From: JAHCIE01 sp034431435
GTDB lineage: Bacteria; Chloroflexota; Anaerolineae; Epilineales; JAHCIE01
Assembly (NCBI GenBank): GCA_034431435.1
Contig: DAOUDG010000059.1
Coordinates: 62,001 to 126,000 of the forward strand
Direction of reading: 5' to 3'
Length of the DNA stretch: 64,000 nucleotides
Under the pieces are notes generated by a model that was given only the letters and a program-made list of their open reading frames with translations, had not been told where the DNA came from and made no database searches. Positions 50,333-58,470 of this stretch are shown in pieces. Every line of letters begins with the position of its first letter. Positions within the stretch are counted from its first letter, which is position 1. The translations under genes were made by a program, and so were the position numbers.

Positions 50333-51090
50333 GGACCGCGCTCCAGCAGCGCGGCGATGTTCTCCCCCAGGATGCGTCGCTTCGCCGCCGGGTCGAGGCG
50401 CGCGCCAGTCACCTTTGCCAGCTGCGCCGCCGGGTCGAGGATGGGCAGGTCCGTCCCGAACAGCACCTTCTCCACGCCCAGGGCGGCCACGGCATCCTCG
50501 ACCAGAGTCAGGTTGACCATCGAGCCGCATGTATCGACATACACATTCGGGTGGCGGCGGGCTATCGCCAGGGCGCGGTGGTAGTCGCCGCTACCCTGGG
50601 CCGTGTCGCCGAGGTGGGCAATGATGAGCCGCACGGCGGGCACGCGCCGCGCCACGGCGTCGAACTCCTGGGGCGCGGCGTGGGCCAGCACCGGCAGCCG
50701 CAACTCTGCGGCCAGCTCGAACAGGGGCCACATCGACGGCTCGGTCAGCGTCACGCCGGTCCAGGCCAGCCCGCCCTCGAAGACGCGGTAGCGGGTGTAG
50801 ATCTTCAGGCCGCGCATGCCGCCGTCGCCCACCACGTTGGGCAACTCACGCACGGCCTGGGCCGCGTAGTGGGCCGAAGGAATGGCGTAGTAGCCCACAA
50901 TGCGGTCGGGCCAGCGGGCGACAGCGTCCAGCACCTGTCGGTTGCCCTCATCCGGCTCGTAGGCGATGGCCCACGCGCTGCTGACGCACAGCCGCTCGAT
51001 GCCCAGGCGATCCGCCTCGCGCAGCAACCGCTCCGGCGAGCCGTCGAGATGGTGCCACTTGCCCAGGTGGGCGTGGGAGTCGATGATCAC
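50329..51090 (-). CDS. Amidohydrolase-2 family enzyme, 253 aa
   Basis: GTG 51090 overlaps the DapA-type stop (GTGA). Metal ligands: H6 and H8 (DSHAHLG), H137 (VLAHA), H159 (IIAHLGDT) and D214 (FGTDLP). This is the small amidohydrolase-2 barrel used by decarboxylases, hydratases and lactonases of keto-acid and aromatic pathways. Coupled translation with the ligand-free paralogue downstream suggests the two products meet. The substrate is unknown; a dicarboxylic keto acid or lactone is plausible given the aldolases around it. Confidence 0.85.
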   Translation of the reverse strand: MIIDSHAHLGKWHHLDGSPERLLREADRLGIERLCVSSAWAIAYEPDEGNRQVLDAVARWPDRIVGYYAIPSAHYAAQAVRELPNVVGDGGMRGLKIYTRYRVFEGGLAWTGVTLTEPSMWPLFELAAELRLPVLAHAAPQEFDAVARRVPAVRLIIAHLGDTAQGSGDYHRALAIARRHPNVYVDTCGSMVNLTLVEDAVAALGVEKVLFGTDLPILDPAAQLAKVTGARLDPAAKRRILGENIAALLERGP

Positions 51091-51995
51091 CCTGGGACCT
51101 GGCGCGCCGCCTGGGCCTCGGCGACCGGGTAGGCGTAGCCCGCCGCCAGCAGATCGGCGGCCAGAGCGGCCTCGCGCTCGGCGGGCAGCGACTCCAGGGG
51201 GGCGCGCGGGTTACCGATGGGCACGCCCTGCCAGCGCATCATGGCTTTGAGGGCGCCGGGGTGGCGCAGCCAGGCCTTGATGACTCGGTTGGCGGCGAAC
51301 TGTAGCTCCTGGGCCTCAGCCAGCTGGCCCGCCGTATAGGCGTCATACAGGCGCACGAAGTGGCGGGTCATGGGGTTGTAGGTTGAGCCGATGGCTCCTA
51401 CGACGCCCATGCTGAGGGCGGGCAGGCACATCTCGTCCGGCCCAGAGAAGACCGTCATGTTGGGCAGCTCGATAATCTGGCGCATCTCGTACAGGTTCGG
51501 CGACGTCCACTTCATGCCCACCAGATTGGGAATCGTCGCCTGCATCTGCGCCACCATCTCCGGCGTGACGTTGATGCCTGCCGCCGATGGGATGTTGTAG
51601 ATGAACAGGGGCATCTCGGCGGCGTCGCCAATGGCTGCGTAGTGGTCGCGGATGGCGTTGAAGCTGTAGGCGAAGAAGGTGGGCGGGATGGCCGCCACGG
51701 CGTCGGCGCCCGCCGTGCGGGCGTGGGCCGCCAGGGTCGCCGCGTCGCGGGTGGGGATCATGCCGACGTGAATCATGGTTGGCACGCGGCCCGCAACGCG
51801 CTGGATAGTGCGCTCGGCGACCGCCATGCGCTCGGCCACGTTCATCAACAGGCCCTCGCCGGTGCTGCCGCACACGTACAGGCCGTGGGCGCCCTCGGCG
51901 ATGAGATGGTCGACCAGGTGGTCCAGGGCGGGCAAATCGACATCGCCGTGGGCGTCGAAGGGTGTCAGCATCGCGGGCCAGATTCCCTTGAACAT
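51087..51995 (-). CDS. DapA-family lyase, 302 aa
   Basis: TIM-barrel class I aldolase: GSTGEGLLM near 43-51, Y133 in FIYNIPS and Schiff-base K162 in VGMKWTSPN. The family includes dihydrodipicolinate synthase, N-acetylneuraminate lyase and several 2-keto-3-deoxy sugar-acid aldolases; MLTPFDAHGDVDLPAL at the start is generic for all. The catabolic neighbourhood makes a pyruvate-releasing aldolase or dehydratase more likely than lysine synthesis. It is GTGA-coupled to the amidohydrolase. Confidence 0.88.
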   Translation of the reverse strand: MFKGIWPAMLTPFDAHGDVDLPALDHLVDHLIAEGAHGLYVCGSTGEGLLMNVAERMAVAERTIQRVAGRVPTMIHVGMIPTRDAATLAAHARTAGADAVAAIPPTFFAYSFNAIRDHYAAIGDAAEMPLFIYNIPSAAGINVTPEMVAQMQATIPNLVGMKWTSPNLYEMRQIIELPNMTVFSGPDEMCLPALSMGVVGAIGSTYNPMTRHFVRLYDAYTAGQLAEAQELQFAANRVIKAWLRHPGALKAMMRWQGVPIGNPRAPLESLPAEREAALAADLLAAGYAYPVAEAQAARQVPG

Positions 51996-52062
51996 GAGAA
52001 TGACTCCTATGAATGATGAGGTTCCCCTGTAGAGCGCGGGGGCCGCGCTCCAGAACCGTGCA

Positions 52063-52812
52063 TTACATTTCTATCATCGCCTGCCGGGCAGCGCGCAGAC
52101 CTTGCCAGAAGAAGCTAATATCCACGCCGACATCGACGAACTGGAAGCCCTGGGCAGCGCGGCGCTTCGCGACCTCCGGCGAGCCGCAGGCCAGGCCCAC
52201 GGCGACGCCGTGCCGCTGGCCCGCCTGGAGAATGGCTTGCAGGGCGGCCTCGTGCTCGTCGCTCGGCCGGCCATACGTGCCCAGGTCGATGGCGAGGTCG
52301 CCCGGACCGATGAAGGCGCAGTCGATGCCCGGCACGCTCAGGATATCGTCCACATTCGCCACGGCCTGCCGCGTTTCCAGCATCACGGCCAGGAGAATCT
52401 CGGGGTTGGCCGCGCTGAAGTAGTCCTCCCCGTAGAGTAGCATGCGTGTGCCGCCCGCCGAGCGTGTGCCCTGGGGCGGGTAGCGGACGGCGGCGGCGGC
52501 GCGCTCGGCCTCGGCGCGGGTGTTGACCATCGGCACGACGACCCCCATGGCCCCCTGGTCCAGGGCGCGGCCGATGAGGGCTGGATCGTTGGCCGCCGGG
52601 CGGACGATGGGCACGCTCGGCGTGAGGCTGATGAGCTGCAACGCGCTGAGGAGGGCAGCCTCGGACCAGTAGCCGTGCTGCAAGTCAATCAGCGCCCAGT
52701 CGAAACCGGCCAGGGCCACTTCCTCGGCCAGCACGGTAGAGCCGACGGTCAGCCAGACGCCGAAGGAGGGGTGGCCCGCCCGTAGAGTCGCCAAAACAGG
52801 ATTGGAGCGCAT
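52063..52812 (-). CDS. HpcH/HpaI-type class II aldolase, 249 aa
   Basis: The start MRSNPVLATLRAGHPSFGVWL lies behind an AGAGAA ribosome site. Family blocks: H46 in IDLQHGYWS (catalytic base), the arginine in VPIVRPAAND, the metal glutamate in VMLETRQAVANVDDIL and aspartate in FIGPGDLAIDLG. It cleaves 2-keto-4-hydroxy acids to pyruvate and an aldehyde. It follows the SDR gene by 17 bases in the same operon. Confidence 0.9.
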   Translation of the reverse strand: MRSNPVLATLRAGHPSFGVWLTVGSTVLAEEVALAGFDWALIDLQHGYWSEAALLSALQLISLTPSVPIVRPAANDPALIGRALDQGAMGVVVPMVNTRAEAERAAAAVRYPPQGTRSAGGTRMLLYGEDYFSAANPEILLAVMLETRQAVANVDDILSVPGIDCAFIGPGDLAIDLGTYGRPSDEHEAALQAILQAGQRHGVAVGLACGSPEVAKRRAAQGFQFVDVGVDISFFWQGLRAARQAMIEM

Positions 52813-52829
52813 GATCAGATTCTCTTTCG

Positions 52830-53603
52830 CTAGGGAAGGACGAAGCCCCCGTCGACCTTGAACGTCGAGCCGGTGATGTAGTCGGCGGCGTCGGAACACA
52901 GGAAGCGTGCCATGTCGGCAATCTCCTCGGTGCGAGCGAGGCGGCCCCAGGGAATCCGCGCGCCGCCTGCCTGGATGTCGGCCTCCGAGAAGTGAACGCG
53001 CTCGCCGGGCGTGTCCGTCCAGCCGGGGTGGATGACGTTGACGTTGATGCGATGGGGAGCAAGCTCGCCCGCCAGCGTAGCGCCCAACGCAGTCACGCCG
53101 GACTTGGCGACGTTGTACGCGGACGATTGGCGGTAGGGACGCTCGGCGTGGACGGAGCCGATGATGACGATCTTGCCGCCTTCGCCCTGGGCGACCATCT
53201 GGCGCGCGGCAAACTGGCAGGTGTGCCACACGCCGAACAGGGTGACGGAGAGGGTTGCCCACGCCTCGTCCCACGTGAGGTCGATGAAGTTGCGGCGGTT
53301 GGAGCGGGCGGCATTGGCGACGGCGACATCGAGCCGGCCGAGACGTTCGACGCTTGTTTGCACCATCGCCTCGACCTGCTCGCGGTCAGCCACATCCACG
53401 CGCAGGGCGAGAGCGTGCCGGCCCAGGGCTTCGATGTCGCGTGCGGTGACGTGCGCCTCCTCGGTCAGAACGTCGGCGATGACGATGTCGTAGCCATCGG
53501 CGGCCAGGCCCAGGGCAATGGCGCGGCCGATGCCCCGCGCCCCGCCGGTCACGAGGGCGACACCGCGCCGGGGAGTAGGTGGAGAAGAGGCTGAGAGGGT
53601 CAT
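52830..53603 (-). CDS. Short-chain dehydrogenase/reductase, 257 aa
   Basis: The NAD(P) loop is VTGGARGIGRAIAL near 18-31; DVADREQV and NAARSN mark later cofactor contacts. The catalytic triad is S150, Y163 and K167 (IIGSVHAERPYRQSSAYNVAKSG). It is the first gene of the minus-strand operon, about 68 bases behind the strong promoter at 53671-53699. Probably oxidises a hydroxyl of the pathway substrate. GGFVLP is the usual SDR end. Confidence 0.9.
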   Translation of the reverse strand: MTLSASSPPTPRRGVALVTGGARGIGRAIALGLAADGYDIVIADVLTEEAHVTARDIEALGRHALALRVDVADREQVEAMVQTSVERLGRLDVAVANAARSNRRNFIDLTWDEAWATLSVTLFGVWHTCQFAARQMVAQGEGGKIVIIGSVHAERPYRQSSAYNVAKSGVTALGATLAGELAPHRINVNVIHPGWTDTPGERVHFSEADIQAGGARIPWGRLARTEEIADMARFLCSDAADYITGSTFKVDGGFVLP

Positions 53604-53659
53604 GGGTCGCCTTTGCGGTGTGTTCAGGCACGGCCGCTGGGCAGCGTGCGTAATGTTCG

Positions 53660-53669
53660 TTGTCGACAA
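53660..53669. promoter_or_regulatory. Candidate GntR operator, perfect palindrome
   Basis: TTGTCGACAA begins one base after the -10 box of the minus-strand promoter and covers its start site. Short TTGT-type palindromes are typical of FCD-type GntR regulators. A second inverted repeat, GATTG-TTGT-CAATC, lies between the divergent -35 boxes at 53688-53701. Confidence 0.5.
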
Positions 53670-53670
53670 G

Positions 53671-53699
53671 ACTATATCATACAGTCCGATTGTTGTCAA
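53671..53699 (-). promoter_or_regulatory. Strong promoter of the minus-strand catabolic operon
   Basis: On the minus strand TTGACA (53699-53694), a 17-base spacer and TATAGT (53676-53671). One mismatch to consensus overall. It drives the SDR-to-AKR run. Confidence 0.8.
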
Positions 53700-53704
53700 T
53701 CGAC

Positions 53705-53733
53705 TTGACACCCCACCCGAAGTGTGATACCAT
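53705..53733 (+). promoter_or_regulatory. Promoter of the GntR gene
   Basis: TTGACA (53705-53710), 17 bases, then TACCAT (53728-53733). The -10 box is weak, suiting a low-level regulator gene. The start would be near 53740. Confidence 0.5.
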
Positions 53734-53784
53734 CCGCCCCCACATTGCCCGTTGGCTGCCCGCGTTACTTGTTCAGGGGGTTGG

Positions 53785-54513
53785 ATGCCGCTCCAGTTCG
53801 AACCTCTCAAGAATAGAGCGCTGCGCGACGCCATCGCTGCCGCCATTCGGGGCGCGATTGCGGGGGGCCAGTTGCGACCGGGCGACGCGGTGCCGGAGGC
53901 GCTAATCGCCGAGCAAATGGGCGTCAGCCGCAGCCCGGTCCGCGAGGCGTTCCGCAAGCTCGAAGAACAGGGCTTGCTGGTCAGCTATCCGCATCGCGGG
54001 ACCTACGTCGCCACCTTCACGGAAAAGGACGCCGAGGATATCTACCAGCTGCGCGCTGGGCTGGAGGGCCTGGCGGTGCGTTGGGCGTTGGAGCAGGGCG
54101 AGGGCGCGCCCCTGGCCGAAAGGCTACAGGCTATCGTCGAGCGCATGCGTCCCCTCGTGGGCACCGACCGCTTCGTCGACATGGCCGACCTGGACTCGGA
54201 GTTTCACTCGGCGATCATGGAGGCGTCGGGGAACACGCGCCTGATGCAGGTGTGGCGCGGCATGGACCCCTTTGTGTGGATGATGGTGGGCGCGGCGCGA
54301 CGCTCTGAAGACGAGGCCGTGCCTGAGCGGCTCATTCCAGAGCACGAGGAGCTTGTTGAAGCCATCGCCTCGCTTGACCCACGACGCGCCGAGGAGGCCG
54401 CTCACGCCCACATTGTGCGGCGGCGGGCCTTTACCCTGGCGACGCTGAGGCAGGGCCTGGACCGGGTTGGTGTCCCCATGGTTAGCGGCTCAGCGGAGGA
54501 TGGTCGAGTTTGA
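53785..54513 (+). CDS. GntR-family regulator with an FCD domain, 242 aa
   Basis: The winged helix covers about 8-75: LRDAIAAAIRGAIAGGQLRPGDAVPE, then LIAEQMGVSRSPVREAFRKLEEQGLLVSYPHRGTYVA, a classic GntR recognition helix and wing. The FCD ligand domain follows (about 85-225), with DLDSEFHSAIMEASGN and EHEELVEAIASLDPRRAEEAAHAHI providing the usual metal histidines and aspartate. ATG 53785 follows a G-rich ribosome site. It sits exactly between two divergent catabolic runs, so it most likely controls both, with the inducer a carboxylate from the pathway. Confidence 0.9.
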   Translation: MPLQFEPLKNRALRDAIAAAIRGAIAGGQLRPGDAVPEALIAEQMGVSRSPVREAFRKLEEQGLLVSYPHRGTYVATFTEKDAEDIYQLRAGLEGLAVRWALEQGEGAPLAERLQAIVERMRPLVGTDRFVDMADLDSEFHSAIMEASGNTRLMQVWRGMDPFVWMMVGAARRSEDEAVPERLIPEHEELVEAIASLDPRRAEEAAHAHIVRRRAFTLATLRQGLDRVGVPMVSGSAEDGRV

Positions 54514-54595
54514 CCCTCGCCTGCGTGGTGAGGTGAGACGACTCTCGGCGGCGACATGGCCCCGAGACCTGGAAGCACGGGAGAAGGAGAACCCC

Positions 54596-56452
54596 ATGGC
54601 TCGATTCCGCGCTCGAACAAACGCCCTACTCGCCCTGGTGGTGGCCCTGACGCTCGTCGCTCTGGCGGCGTGCTCGCCCCAGCAGCAGGCGGCTGTGCAG
54701 CAGGCGGCGCCTACTGTCGCTGCCGCCGTGCAGCAAGCGGCGCCCACCGTCGCTGCTGCGGCGCAGCAAGCAGCGCCCACCGTCGCAGCGGCTGTCAAGG
54801 CCGCCGCGCCCACCGTGGCTGCCGCGGCGCAGCAAGTCGCGCCTACGGTGGCTGCCGCCGCTGGCGCCGCCGCGCCGAAGGCCGTCGTGTTGCCCGCCGA
54901 TGCCGCGGCCGAGCAGACCCTGCGCATCGCCTGGCAAGGGTTCGGCTCGCAGGAGCCACTGGCTCCCTGGAGCGTGCGCTGGGGCGGCCAGGGTGTCGCC
55001 TTCAGCGAGTTCCTCAGCCCCTTCTACCACGACGTGGACTTCAACCTCAAGCCGCTCCTGGCGACGGAAATGAAGCCCAATGCCGACTTCACCGTGTGGA
55101 CGATGAAGCTCGACCCGCGCGCCAAGTGGTCGGATGGTAGCAAGCTCACCGCCAAGCAGGTCAAGGAAGGCTGGGAGTGGGTGACAGCGCCCGCTCAGAA
55201 GACGTCCAACATCACCGGCTGGGCTTTGGATAACGTCAAGGGCTTCAAGGACATGGCCGACGGCAAAGCCCAGGAGATTGCGGGTATCACTGTCAAGGAT
55301 GACAACACCCTGGAGTTCCAACTCAACGCCCCCGATCGCTTCCTGGATCACAAGTTTGCCATCTACTGGCTGGGCGTCGTCCCGGCGGAAAAGCTCAAGG
55401 CCGACCCGCAGTACCTGACCAAGCCCAACCCCCTCGTCAACGGCCCCTATCAGGTCACGGCCATCGACACGACAGGGCGGCAGGTAACGATGTCGCGCAA
55501 CCCCAACTGGTGGGGTGACAAGGGGCCGCTGGACAAGCTTGAACTGGTGGTGGCCGAGGAGCAATCCGCCTTCGAGGCTCTGGTCGAGAAGGGCCAGGTC
55601 GACTTCGGCTACTCCTTCGCCGACATCCCGACGCGCCGCAAGCTCGTCGAGCGCACGCCGGGCGCCAAGGAACTGGCCAACAGGCTGCCCATCGGCATCT
55701 ACTCTAGCGTCCACAACAACGTGCCGCCCCTGGACGACATCAACGTCCGCAAGGCGCTCGTCCACTCCGTCGATTGGAAGGAGTTGGCGGCCGCCTCGAC
55801 CGAGAACACGCAGCAGGCATGGCTGGGCGCGCTCCACCCCGAGTTGCTCGACAAGTGCTACGATCCGAAGATGGAGTCGTACTTCGAGTATAACGTAGAC
55901 AAGGCCAAGCAGTTCCTGGCCCAGTCCAAGTACGGCAGTGCGGACAAGCTTGGTAAGCTGCGCGTGACGTCCAACTCATCGGGCGCAGCTCAGAAGAAGG
56001 CTGTCCAGATCCTGATGGAGTATTGGCGCAAGAACCTCGGCATCGAGGATATCGAGTTCAAGGAGCAGCCGTCGGGCTTCGGTCCCGACGAGAAGCTGGT
56101 GAACATCGACCGCCAGAGCATCAGCGCCCGCCCGCCCATCGATAGCCTGTGGGCCACCCAGTTCAGGTCGTCGGCCATCCATGCCACGCGCTTCATGGCC
56201 GGCTACAAGAACGAGAACCTCGACAAGATTCTGGCCGAGGTAGGGACGATGGACCGCAAGGACCCCAACTACTGCGCCAAGATCAACGAGGCGATGAAGA
56301 TTTTCCTCGACGACTACATGTGGCTGCCGCTGTGGCGTCAGAGCGGCGACTTCGGCATCGTGCAGCCGTGGGTGAAGAACCTCGGCTTCAGCCCGTACCT
56401 GTCGCCCTACGGCTGGTTCAACGAGCCCTACACCTACATAGCGAAGAAGTGA
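54596..56452 (+). CDS. Peptide/opine-type ABC solute-binding lipoprotein (SBP family 5), 618 aa
   Basis: ATG 54596 with AAGGAG upstream. The lipobox is LVALAACSPQ with C26. Residues 34-88 are five tandem 11-residue repeats of the form VQQAAPTVAAA, an Ala-rich likely helical stalk. The substrate-binding part (from ~100) shows KWSDGSKLTAKQVKEGWEWV, VNGPYQV and INVRKALVHSVDW, typical of DppA/OppA proteins. It feeds the two permeases that follow. The ligand is probably the molecule metabolised by the enzymes around it. Confidence 0.9.
   Translation: MARFRARTNALLALVVALTLVALAACSPQQQAAVQQAAPTVAAAVQQAAPTVAAAAQQAAPTVAAAVKAAAPTVAAAAQQVAPTVAAAAGAAAPKAVVLPADAAAEQTLRIAWQGFGSQEPLAPWSVRWGGQGVAFSEFLSPFYHDVDFNLKPLLATEMKPNADFTVWTMKLDPRAKWSDGSKLTAKQVKEGWEWVTAPAQKTSNITGWALDNVKGFKDMADGKAQEIAGITVKDDNTLEFQLNAPDRFLDHKFAIYWLGVVPAEKLKADPQYLTKPNPLVNGPYQVTAIDTTGRQVTMSRNPNWWGDKGPLDKLELVVAEEQSAFEALVEKGQVDFGYSFADIPTRRKLVERTPGAKELANRLPIGIYSSVHNNVPPLDDINVRKALVHSVDWKELAAASTENTQQAWLGALHPELLDKCYDPKMESYFEYNVDKAKQFLAQSKYGSADKLGKLRVTSNSSGAAQKKAVQILMEYWRKNLGIEDIEFKEQPSGFGPDEKLVNIDRQSISARPPIDSLWATQFRSSAIHATRFMAGYKNENLDKILAEVGTMDRKDPNYCAKINEAMKIFLDDYMWLPLWRQSGDFGIVQPWVKNLGFSPYLSPYGWFNEPYTYIAKK
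54695..54859. repeat. Five 33-bp tandem repeats in the SBP stalk
   Basis: Five copies of a 33-base unit encode the repeated 11-residue pattern VQQAAPTVAAA, VQQAAPTVAAA, AQQ..., VKA..., AQQ.... The nucleotide copies have diverged somewhat while the peptide pattern is kept. Confidence 0.85.
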
Positions 56453-56457
56453 CGTGA

Positions 56458-56492
56458 GTCAGGCCCCCTCTCACCTGGAGAGGGGGCCTGAC
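56458..56492. terminator. 15-bp hairpin between the SBP and permease genes
   Basis: Arms GTCAGGCCCCCTCTC and GAGAGGGGGCCTGAC pair perfectly around a five-base loop, starting five bases after the SBP stop. There is no U-run. Such structures often protect the upstream SBP mRNA or partially terminate, giving more binding protein than permease. Confidence 0.6.
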
Positions 56493-56521
56493 GTGGCGGC
56501 TGGCGAGGACGCGAGACGAGC

Positions 56522-57460
56522 ATGATCACCTATATCACCAATCGCTTACTCAGCGCCATCCCCGTGGTTTTCCTGGTGCTGCTCATCACGTTCACCCTGG
56601 GCTATTTCGCACCCGGCGACCCCATCGTTCTCATCTACAATGAGAATATATCCACCATGACCCCGGACGACCTGGCGCGGCTGCGGACCCAGTACGGGCT
56701 GGACCGACCCTACATGGTCCAGTTCACGGACTACGTCGGCAAGCTGATGCGGGGCGATTTCGGCACGTCCATTCAGACGAAGCTGCCTGTGCTGGATATG
56801 ATAAAGGTTGGCCTGCCCATCACCTTGCAGCTGGGTCTCGCCGCGGGCTTCTTCTTGATCGTCGTCGGCATCCCGCTGGGCGTCCTGGCTGCCCGCCGGC
56901 ACAACTCAACCGTGGACTACGCCATCGTCGGCGGCTCGCTGACTCTGCGCACCATCCCCATCTTCGTCCTCGGCCCCATGCTCATGGTGCTGCTGGTGCT
57001 GACGCTGAAGATTCTCGACGTGCCGCTCGGTTGGAAGGGGCTGTTCCATCCGCAGGTTATCCTGCCCATCCTGCTGCTGGCGGCGGCCCCACTGGCCGAC
57101 GTGGTGCGTCAGACGCGCGCCTCGTATCTGGAAGTCATCAGCAACGACTACGTGCGCACCGCCCACGCCAAGGGCCTCAAGACGCAGACGGTGGTCTGGG
57201 GTCATGTCATGCGGAACGCGCTGTTGCCGGTGGTGACGTCGCTGGGCCTCATCGTCAACGCCCTCATCCACGGCTCAGTCTTCGTCGATCGCATGTTCAG
57301 CATTCCCGGCTTCGGTAGTATCGTCGTCAACGCCATTCAGTTGCTCGACATTCCAGTCATTCTGGGGACGACCATCTTCAGTACCCTGCTGGTGATACTG
57401 GCTAACCTCACGGTGGACCTGCTGTATCCCCTGATTGATCCGCGCGTGCGGCTGAAGTAA
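56522..57460 (+). CDS. ABC transporter permease, DppB type, 312 aa
   Basis: Six hydrophobic helices with the first at 9-30. The family loop is LDRPYMVQFTDYVGKLMRGDFGTSI before helix 2. The ATPase-contact EAA loop is ASYLEVISNDYVRTAHAKGLKTQTVVWGHVMRNALLPVVT. It pairs with the next gene to form the membrane channel. No ATP-binding subunit is encoded nearby, so shared or distant ATPases must serve it. Confidence 0.92.
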   Translation: MITYITNRLLSAIPVVFLVLLITFTLGYFAPGDPIVLIYNENISTMTPDDLARLRTQYGLDRPYMVQFTDYVGKLMRGDFGTSIQTKLPVLDMIKVGLPITLQLGLAAGFFLIVVGIPLGVLAARRHNSTVDYAIVGGSLTLRTIPIFVLGPMLMVLLVLTLKILDVPLGWKGLFHPQVILPILLLAAAPLADVVRQTRASYLEVISNDYVRTAHAKGLKTQTVVWGHVMRNALLPVVTSLGLIVNALIHGSVFVDRMFSIPGFGSIVVNAIQLLDIPVILGTTIFSTLLVILANLTVDLLYPLIDPRVRLK

Positions 57461-57471
57461 GAGAGCATCCC

Positions 57472-58458
57472 ATGAGCACCACGGAACTGGGCGAAGGGGG
57501 CCTGGCCCGCCCGACGATCCAGGCCCCGGCGCACGACATCAAAGTCCGTAGCCTGTGGGGTGACGCCTGGCGACGGTTGATTCGCAACCGCCTATCGATG
57601 CTTGGCCTCGTCGTCACGATCATCTTCTTCCTGGTCGCCATTTTTGGGCCGATGCTGGCGCCCTACCCGTACCAGGAGCAGAACCTGCGCCGCACCAACG
57701 AGATGCCGAGCGCGGACCACCTGCTGGGCACGGACCACCTGGGGCGCGATTTCTTCAGCCGCATCCTGTGGGGGGCGCGCACGGCCCTGGCTGTCGCCGT
57801 CACCGTCACCACGTTGTCGCTGTTCCTGGGCGTAACGCTGGGCGGCATCGCCGCCTATCAGGGCGGGGGTGTGGACTGGACCATTGGGCGGCTCATCGAT
57901 GTCACCTTATCCATCCCAACCATCATGCTGCTGATTCTGGTAGACGCGACGCTCCAGAAACCCTTCTCGCGCGCGTTCCAGGCCGTGTACGTCATCACCG
58001 GCATCGAGTTTTTCAAGGGTGCGATCATCCTGAACTACCTGATTACCATGGCGGCCATCGCCGTGGTGACCTGGCCCATCTATGCCCGACTGATTCGCGG
58101 CCAGATCCTCTCCCTGCGCGAGCGGGAGTACGTCGAGGCGGCGCGCTCGGTGGGCGCTTCCAGTTCGCGCATCCTGGCGCGCCACGTTGTCCCCAACGGC
58201 CTGGGCCCGGTCATCGTCGCGGCTACCTTCGGCTTCTCGGCGGCCATGATTCTGGAAGCGTCCCTCAGCTACCTGGGGCTGGGCATTCAGCCACCCGCCG
58301 CCAGTTGGGGGGCGATGATCAACGAGAATCTGCATCAATGGCGCGTGCGGCCGTATCTGGTGCTCATGCCCGCGACCGTGCTGGCGATTGCCGCCCTTGC
58401 CATCAACTTCCTGGGCGATGGCCTCAACGACGCGCTCAACCCGCGCTCGCGCCAGTAG
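57472..58458 (+). CDS. ABC transporter permease, DppC type, 328 aa
   Basis: An N-terminal cytoplasmic segment with WRRLIRNRLSMLGLVV at the first helix, HLLGTDHLGRDFFSRILWGARTAL (the DppC hallmark) near 83-107, and the EAA loop REREYVEAARSVGASSSRILARHVVPN near 221-247. Five or six helices in total. It follows the DppB-type gene by 11 bases and completes the permease pair. Confidence 0.92.
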   Translation: MSTTELGEGGLARPTIQAPAHDIKVRSLWGDAWRRLIRNRLSMLGLVVTIIFFLVAIFGPMLAPYPYQEQNLRRTNEMPSADHLLGTDHLGRDFFSRILWGARTALAVAVTVTTLSLFLGVTLGGIAAYQGGGVDWTIGRLIDVTLSIPTIMLLILVDATLQKPFSRAFQAVYVITGIEFFKGAIILNYLITMAAIAVVTWPIYARLIRGQILSLREREYVEAARSVGASSSRILARHVVPNGLGPVIVAATFGFSAAMILEASLSYLGLGIQPPAASWGAMINENLHQWRVRPYLVLMPATVLAIAALAINFLGDGLNDALNPRSRQ

Positions 58459-58470
58459 CGGGAGGACTAC

